Assembly (NCBI GenBank): GCA_039519185.1
Contig: CM076847.1
Location: forward strand, 79,769,100-79,833,099
From: Astragalus membranaceus
Lineage: Eukaryota > Streptophyta > Magnoliopsida > Fabales > Fabaceae
DNA: 64,000 bases
Reading direction: 5' to 3'
Each line of letters begins with the position of its first letter. Position 1 is the first letter of the stretch. The notes under the pieces were generated by a model. It did no database searches. It had not been told where the DNA came from and saw only the letters and a program-made list of their open reading frames with translations. This document shows, piece by piece, positions 56,723 through 64,000 of the stretch. The position numbers were made by a program, and so were the translations under genes.

Positions 56723-59700
56723 AAATTCTGTTGATTGGTTGATTTGAAATGACCGATGCTGCTGTATTGGATTGAGGTACATGCATACGTTAGTTGATGC
56801 AAGGAATGGTGCATGGAGTATGGGTGCATGTTATGCAAGGGCATGTTATGCGGATGCATGCAATGCGAATGTGAATATGATGCGAATGTAATACGTTGAA
56901 GCAAATGCTATGGTGAATAAAGGAAACACATGAATGCGTAGCAAATGATATGATTGGTGATGTAGAAAGCTTTTGGCAACGATGAGACCGGAACTTGGCG
57001 CGTCTATCGAAGCAAAAAGGTGTTACTGGTATGCAATGTGATGAATGTGCAATGCGAAAGTAAATGGACTACGAAAGGCCCGTGAATGATGGATGTTGAA
57101 GTTGGTCGGAAACAGAAATTGATAAGCTGTGTGTGCGAATGTAGATAACATGCGAATGCAAATGTACTGCTGGCTGTATGATGGAATGATTTATGCTTTG
57201 GTGGGGGCAACGGGTGCAATGTGGATGATTTTTGCCTTTTTGGTTTTCTCTTTTTTTTTTTTGAATAAATGGATGAATGCGCACAGGTAATGCTTAAATG
57301 CAATAGTTGTGGTAGATGCATGACTTGTTGTTGAAATACAATGTATGGTGCAATGATTTATGATATGGTATAATAGTAATGCATGCAAATGTGTTTTAAT
57401 TTGAGATGAGAAATGAGACTTTCGATGCGAGGGGTAGAGAGGTGAATGCTTTGGAATAATCATTCCTTGGAAAGAGGTTTGAATTCAGACATGGCAATCT
57501 CAAGGTTGTTATTCACAGACACTGATGTGCAAAACTATTTGACCGTATTTGCAGACTTGCTTATTTTGCTCTCCTATGATGGTGCCCCATGATGATTGAT
57601 TTTTAGGTCCACAAAGTTAACTGAGTGAGTTTCCGACTTCACATTATTAACTTGTGTTCTCTCTCTTTAAAGCATAAACATGTAGAGTAGTGCAAATACA
57701 GATGAGTGAGTCAGTTGACTTGGTATGACAGATATGACACGTGAGGGGATGAAAGGTAGGTTTTTGCCAAAGTCATGAAAGGTAGAACTGCCCCGATTTA
57801 GACTACTGGTGAAGGAGAGTGCATAACTTGCCCCATGTCTAGTAGTGACAACATCCAGGGTTGTAGAGGAATAATGAATTGGAAATACCATGACTTTGGA
57901 ATGAAGGGTGGCAATCAAGAGATTCTGTCTCAACCCACGACGTTTGGTGTTGCCCCAATCTTGACGAGAGCAAGGTTGCCCCGACTCGTGTTTGCAAAAG
58001 GCTGTATTTAGCATGGTGGGTCAAGAAATTGCCCTGGTGTGGTCTCATGGATGTGAATATGACGAGGGGATGAGATGGGCATAGGGAGAATTTCCCCGAC
58101 TTTAGGTGGAGTGAAGGGTGACGGGATTGCCCCACTTTGGAATGGTATTTCAAATGATTGCTTCTAGTGGGGTTGTGAAAGGCGACAGAGTTTTGGTGAT
58201 GGTTATGAACTGAGGGTGATATATGAATGGGGTGGGCAATGAATAAATCTCCCCAAAGTTGAGTGGAGTGAGAGGTGAAGGGAATGCCCCCTAGTACACA
58301 CTTTTGGTTCTCTTTAAGAACAACTCAAATGCAATGAAAGTTTTGACTTTTTAGTTATGAGGAGGGGCTCCACTTGGTGACCACTAGACCTTGTTTTAAT
58401 GCAACACGAATGCATCTTGGAGTGCAAGTCCTTCTCCTTTTTACCAACTTTCCTTTTTTGATTGTTTGTTTGTTTTTTTTTTGAGCAGCTTTCTTTTTTC
58501 TGCTTGTTTGTTTTTCTTTTGAGCAGCTTTCTTTTTTCTGCTTGTTTGTTTTTTCTTTTTGATCAAACACGTCATAAATAGATAAACTTATTTGTCCTAA
58601 GATTAAAACTTTGAGAAAACAGGAGCAATCGGTCATTGATCAGAATGGATCTTTGGAGTTGTGATGTGGCTAATGGTTAATGATTTATGAAGGGAGGGAT
58701 AATTGGGCTCAAAGAAGTATTTGATGATTGATGGAACGGATGTTTTTTTTAGTGGTATGATTTGGCCAGGTTAATGGTTTATGAAAGAATGAGTTATTAG
58801 ACTCAATGAGGTGTTTGAGGTTTTATTGAGATGAGAACCTCTTATGTGCCTCACGGTAAAATGAACCTGTTTCAGGGTTGTAACGTGGTCAAGGGTTTAT
58901 GGAGGATAGGCCAAAGGAAGTGTTTGAGGGTTTATTTCAGACAAGGATCTCTCATGCGTTTAATGGTATCAGCTCACCATTTCTACTACTTTTGCTTCTT
59001 TTTTAGGATTTTTCCTTTTCAATCCTCTCTTTTTCCACTTTCTTTTTTTTTGGTGTGATTTTTCTTTCTCTTTCTTTTGAGCTACGTGAGCTGATAAATG
59101 TGATACACAATTTTTGATGTGAGATTGATCCTTGTCTAGGGTGATTGAGATTTTTGGGATTTTTGGCTTAAGGTGTTTTTGGATATGGAATGATGGCCAA
59201 ACTTCATTTCAAAATCATGATTGCTTGTTTTCTCAAAAATTAACCCAAGGACAATAATTTATTTACTTTCATGTATTTGCTCTTTTTTTTTTTATTTCTT
59301 TTCATGCTCTAATTTTTGCTTAGGCCGCTCTTACGAGTTTTCGACCTAACGAGCTTTTTTTGATTTTTTTTTTTTACTTTTTAAAAAAGACTTGCACCAA
59401 AGGAATACAATGTTAACAAGATATCTAGTGACGAAAAATTTGCCCCAGTATGGAGGACCAAGAGTGGTGTTTCATTAGGGGAACCAACCAAAAAGCCAAC
59501 TATGCACTAATCTGGGGGATATGTACTTTATGGGTGGTCAGGGTGGGGTTAGATTTGGGCGAAGGATGATGACAATGTAGGGACGCTAACTGACTCAAAC
59601 AAAAATAAAGACACATGTCACACAGAAGTTACTACACGAATGCTTCGCAAAGAGTTAACATTAGTTAAAACGTGAAAGAAACATTTTTGTGGACCATTTC

Positions 59701-61593
59701 GGTCATTCATCATGGGGTGGGTGAGATGCAACGCTTTGTTGAAAAATGTGAACAAACTGCTGTTTTGAAAAACCGAGTGCCTTGAAACACCTTGACTTTG
59801 CAACTAAGTAAGACTAAACTTTTCCAAAGATGAATAAAAAAAACTTCGCAAGAACGTCTCACCTCTCATCACAATTTTTTTTAGAATTATTATTGTTTCT
59901 CTAGAATTATGCTCATTTTTTTATGCATGATGTAAATATGCAAATGAATGAGAATGCAAAATGGATAAATACGCATGGAATGAGAATGCGAATGAAATGA
60001 GAATGCAAATGAATAAATGGGAATGAAATGAGAATGCGAATGGATGAATGTGGATTTATCGCGTCGGGGAATTATAAGCTTTTCATTTGAAGAGTACAGT
60101 ACAAAATTTGATTTTGACTTTAGCATGCATGGCTTCTCTCCAAAATAAAGCTTTTAACTCTCTGGTGGTCATAAAAATTCATGCAACATGAGATGTTTAG
60201 TTGATTATTTCTGTAATGCAAAGAAAAAATGCATGTAGTATGCTTTCTAAAAACTTGTGGAAAATAACAATTTTTGATTTTTCTTGATTTTTTAATTTTT
60301 TTTTGTTGATAAAAGACGGTATGCGCTAATACTTGTTTGAATGCAAGTGCAATGCAATATGTATGATTTCCCGTTTGTCTTGGTGCCGGGAATCACGGTG
60401 TACTATGTCTTGCCATAGATTTAACGGTGGATTTTGATTTTTTTTTTTTGAAACACAACAAGGTTAGAATCAATAAGCGAAACAAAGCACATTCCATGCA
60501 TTCAAACTTAAACAAACACCTCGGAGTGTACGCTGTTTCACTTTTGATTCCAAACCGTGCCTATGACAAGATATTACTTTGTGATTCCACACCATGCAAT
60601 GATGCGTGCATGAGTTGCAGAAACTTATGTTTTATGCAATGCGGAGATGTATGCAAATGATGTAATGATGCAATGATGCCTTTTTTTTGTGTTTTTGCAT
60701 GGAGTGATATTTTTTTGAGTTTACAACCCATATGCCACCTCACATAGGCATTTATTGAAAAGGGAAAAGCATAATTTTTTTGAAAATTTTGAGGGCAAAA
60801 ATTTGACTAAACTGAATGCGACAATGCAGCACACAATTTGGAACGCCCTTGTGACTTAAAAGGGAAGAAACCTATGATCTAAGGCATTTTAGGGGTGATC
60901 TTTCCATGTAGCCCTATTCGCACCCTCACAAAGGTCATTAGAGCCACAGTCTCTTTCACGAAATTCCTCGTAAATGCAGCAAACTGCTAGGTACAAGGCA
61001 TTATGAAAGAGCACAACTCTGATTGAAACTTTCGCAAGTAGCCAAACGGACAAAGGTCCTGATGGGCTCTCGCTACTTGAATCCACTCGTCCTAAGATAC
61101 TCTCACAGACCTGGGTTATGGTCCCACTCAAAACACATAGTCACAGGGTATAAGTGTAGTGTGTGTCAAGGGCATTTTCCCTAGCACTACCCCTACCTGA
61201 AATGAAAACCAGAGCAGTCCAGACAATAGCAAGCAATAACAAGTTATCTACTCTAGGGTTCCATACCTGGAATATCTATAAACAAGGATATTGCTTACCT
61301 TAAGAAGAGGAGCCAAGAAGAGGGGACATGATAGAATAGGGGGAAAGGTGCATGAACCTACCGAAGAAAGGGAACGAAGGAGAAGGGATCATGGGGATTG
61401 GAAGAATGCATGGGCATAAGCAATAAAAGAAAAGGAGTAAAAGATGAGATAGGGAACAACATAGAAGAAGACAAATGCATATGCCTACAATCAATGATAA
61501 GAAAGAAAGGCAAACAAGGTTTTAATCAAATCAACAATACATTAAACCACACATTTTAATTAGTTAGGCTTGACCCTCGTCTTTTAAAAAAAA
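56723..61593. other. Non-coding interior of the LARD
   Basis: No open frame longer than about 115 residues and none with family features. It has repeated ATGCAATG/GAATGCAAATG words (56780-57400, 59930-60060), repeated TTGCCCCGAC-type blocks (57790-58300) and two imperfect copies of a roughly 110-bp unit near 58650-58950 (GGTTTATGAAGG, GAGGTGTTTGAGG). Possibly the remains of the long 3' non-coding region of an Ogre parent. Confidence 0.6.
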
Positions 61594-61613
61594 TGTCCCC
61601 AGTGAAGTCGCCA
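61594..61613 (-). other. Primer-binding site of the LARD
   Basis: The minus strand reads TGGCGACTTCACTGGGGACA, two bases inside the LTR end. It resembles tRNA-Arg-type primer sites of Ogre/Tat elements. This shows the left LTR is the 3' one. Confidence 0.75.
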
Positions 61614-61615
61614 GC

Positions 61616-64000
61616 TGTTGCACCCCGAAAAATCCCGGTTTGGGTTTCTCAATGTACAACGTGGAAAAATTTTGAAGCCGCCACCAATATTTTAATTTTA
61701 AGACCAAAACATTGAAAAAAGGTATTTTGAACAAGGCGGATGGTCTTTTGAAAACTAGAGATATCGGTTCGGGGGTCGATTACGTGCGAGGAAGGTGCTA
61801 GCACCGCGCCCGTCCTTTCTAGCGAAAGGGAACCTCTAATTAAATGTGTGGTTTTAACGTTTGATTTGAAAAATATCTACATTTGCCTATTTATTTGAAG
61901 AATGAATGAGAAAACTTAATAAAAATTTTATTTTTGGCGAGAAAGGGGGAGAAAAAGGGGTTTTTAGAAAAAGTGCTTGACGGGACATGGCCCGCTCCTA
62001 CGTATCTCCCGGTGCGATGGAGAATTCAAAGCTACGTAGTTCTTGGTGTTTTGGTTTTGAAAATGTTTGAAAAGGGGAAGAGCTTTCATAATGATCAAGC
62101 AAGCAGAGGCTTTGAGTGATCATTACGAATGACTCTGAATAGTGTTCATGACAATCAAACAAGCCAAGGCTTTGAGTGATAGTCACTAATAACAATAGGT
62201 TTGAAAATGACTTTTTGGTTTGTTTTGTGAAAATGATTGGTTTAGGGTTGCGAAAAGGATTTTTATTTGTTGCGCTTGACGAGAACGTGACTCGCTCCTA
62301 CGTATCCCAAATGGGAATCAAAGCGACGTAGTTCTAGATTCTTTTGAAAATAATTGTTTGAAAACTCATTGTGAAAATGATTTTTATTTGTTATGCTTGA
62401 CGGGATGTGACCCGCTCCTACGTATCCCAAATGGGAATCAAAGCGACGTAGTTCTAAGTGTCTTTTTCTGAAAGGTCTTTGTTTTTTATCTTTTTGGTGA
62501 GTTTTCGCAATAGGGCGAGCATTAGCGAGTGATTAAACTAACAAAGGCTATGGGTAATCACTGCTAAATACTCAAAAAGAGTTGTTACCTCTAGTCAGAC
62601 GAACAAAGGCTCTAATTGACTATTAGTAACAACTTGCTTTTATTATATTTTCGAAAAGGTTTTCGAAGTAGGACGAGCATTAGCGAATGATTAAACTAAC
62701 AAAGGTTATGGGTAATCATCGCTAAGTACTCATGTGAAATTGAAGAACGTTCATAGAGATCAAACTAACAAAGGTTATGGGTGGCCTCCACTACTTGCTT
62801 ATTTTTGTTTATTGAGAATGCTTTGAAAATTAATTGGTTTGGAAAAGAGTTTTTAGAAAATAAATAAATCATTTTCAATTGAATTCTATGTCCAAAACCA
62901 AATGCAAAATGAATGAATGAAGTTCAAACATATTCAACTAATCAAGCAATCATGAACATGTTGATCATCAACTAAGATTAAGCATGCCAATATAATCAAG
63001 AGATTTAATTGTCAAAGATGCAAGACAAAGTTCTCAAAACAATTGTGCTTGTGTGTGAAGGGGAATTGCTACACAAGTTGGAAGCAATTTCAAGAGGGGC
63101 ACATATGCCTCTATGCTACACTTGTTGGTAGTCTTATAAGGGCACATGATTGTGTAAAAGGGTTTGTGCACAATTAAGTCAAGACATTCAAATGGCATCA
63201 AGAACGAAGGAATACAATAGATCATAGACATAGAGTATTCTAGGTTAGGTGAATGGACATGTGAGCAATGATGCATGATTAGGCAAGCACGTGAATGCAT
63301 GAGCATACAAGAATGAATGCATGAATGAGTAGACGAGAGGATGCATGAGCATACAAGAATGCATGAGCATTTAAGTATGATTACGTTTATTATGCAAGGC
63401 ATAGATACTTGAGAATGCATGAGAGTGTCGCATAAAATAGGGATGAATGAAGATGCATGTGGGTGAAAATGTTTTGGTAAAAGGTTTAGGTAAGAAAGTG
63501 GTAAAATGTTTTTATGTTTTTTTTTTTTGGTAAAAAGTTAATGAAGTGGTAAAGTAAAATGGTAAATTTATTTTACTTGGAGTACAAAAGTAATTTTTGA
63601 AAATTAGTAAAGGTAAAAAGTGAAAAGTAACTTATTAATGAAATGATACATGTGGAATGGTAAAAGTGAAAAGTTAATGAAATGGTAAAGTAAAAAGTAA
63701 GTGAGTGGTTAAAAATAAAAAACACATTGATACAATTGCATTCATTTACACAAGATCAAACAACTATCTCAAGCACAAAAATAGGCACAATTATTTCATG
63801 TCAAAATTCATAATCAACATGTAGAACAAAGTACATGACTAAACCCTAAATTATCATGCCATGTTACAAGATAATTATCAAGCAAAACATGCATCTATTC
63901 TTCACATAAATTAAAGGAAAGAAAAAGGCAACAAAAACCCTAAATCTATAAGCTCAAAACCGAAGCCTCATACACCAAAAATCAAGCCCAAAATTCAACT
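61616..64000 (-). repeat. 5' LTR of the LARD, cut by the window end
   Basis: Matches 51800-54184 at a constant offset of 9816 bases, with only about a dozen substitutions by eye over 2385 bp. The remaining roughly 1.5 kb lies beyond the window. Confidence 0.93.

Larger units (their letters stand above)
51800..64000 (-). mobile_element. Ogre-like LARD: non-coding LTR retrotransposon, incomplete at window end
   Basis: Two LTRs (51800-55659, and 61616 running past the window end) in direct order. Read on minus, the 5' LTR (right) ends GGGGTGCAACA and is followed by primer site TGGCGACTTCACTGGGGACA (61594-61613), a form used by Tat/Ogre elements with tRNA-Arg. At the other end a polypurine tract AAAGAGGGGCAGC (complement of 55660-55672) precedes the LTR start TGTCATACCCCAATTTTG. 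The 5.96-kb interior has no gag, protease, RT or integrase in any frame, hence a large retrotransposon derivative. It inserted into copia reverse transcriptase; the expected duplication GATAG (51795-51799) cannot be checked on the right. Confidence 0.9.

Noticed and set aside
55977..56747. Repeated 20-residue open frames on both strands
   Set aside because: They are translations of a 20-bp minisatellite; there is no start context, domain or codon bias.
57004..57463. Ser/His-rich minus ORFs in the LARD
   Set aside because: Derived from repeated ATGCAATG/GAATGCAAATG words; not supported as genes.

Overview
This is a piece of plant nuclear genome. The evidence is spliced genes with GT-AG introns, very AT-rich spacers, and dense nested transposable elements. 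Legume origin, probably the inverted-repeat-lacking clade (clover, medic, vetch or pea relatives), is an inference from Ogre-like LTRs and CACTA families of legume type; no marker in the window proves it.

Layout. (1) 117-1653: decayed exons of a DDT-domain chromatin protein. (2) 2.6-5.07 kb: a CACTA terminus abutting a truncated Athila-like Ty3/gypsy element on the minus strand (gag, tRNA-Asp-type primer site, 1.28-kb LTR). (3) 5.07-19.15 kb: one Tat-lineage Ty3/gypsy element on the plus strand. It has broken reverse transcriptase and integrase, a 3' tandem-repeat region, an antisense Transposase_28-type ORF, a polypurine tract and a 3' LTR. It was later hit by two solo LTRs (target duplications GGATA and ACACG), a Mutator-like element inside the second solo LTR, and a CACTA element inside the antisense ORF. 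(4) 19.36-20.66 kb: an old LTR remnant. (5) 20.93-27.34 kb: a SINE split by a coding-free LTR element, which is itself split by an hAT element sitting in its primer-binding site and by a MuDR-type MULE. (6) 29.9-35.1 kb: a small host gene island with a convergent pair, an intact F-box gene (plus) and an ALMT malate-channel gene (minus) with one frameshift. (7) 35.4-38.6 kb: a second MULE with FAR1-like, DDE and SWIM regions. (8) 39.5-41.5 kb: three short elements in a row (two Mutator-like, one hAT), each with a perfect target duplication. (9) 41.9-51.8 kb: copia remnants and a decayed copia gag-pol, split by a 5.2-kb CACTA that carries a truncated TNP2-like transposase, a Ulp1-type cysteine protease and captured exons of a prostaglandin E synthase 2-like gene. 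(10) 51.8 kb to the end: a very young, coding-free, Ogre-like retrotransposon derivative on the minus strand, with 3.86-kb LTRs and a 20-bp minisatellite; its far LTR runs off the window.

Only the F-box gene looks like an intact host gene; the ALMT gene may be intact if its frameshift is a consensus error. Several frameshifts here fall at G/C homopolymers, so sequence accuracy should be checked before calling those genes dead. I found no CRISPR array, operon, rRNA gene or functional tRNA gene. The most unusual cargo is in the 45.4-50.6 kb CACTA element.
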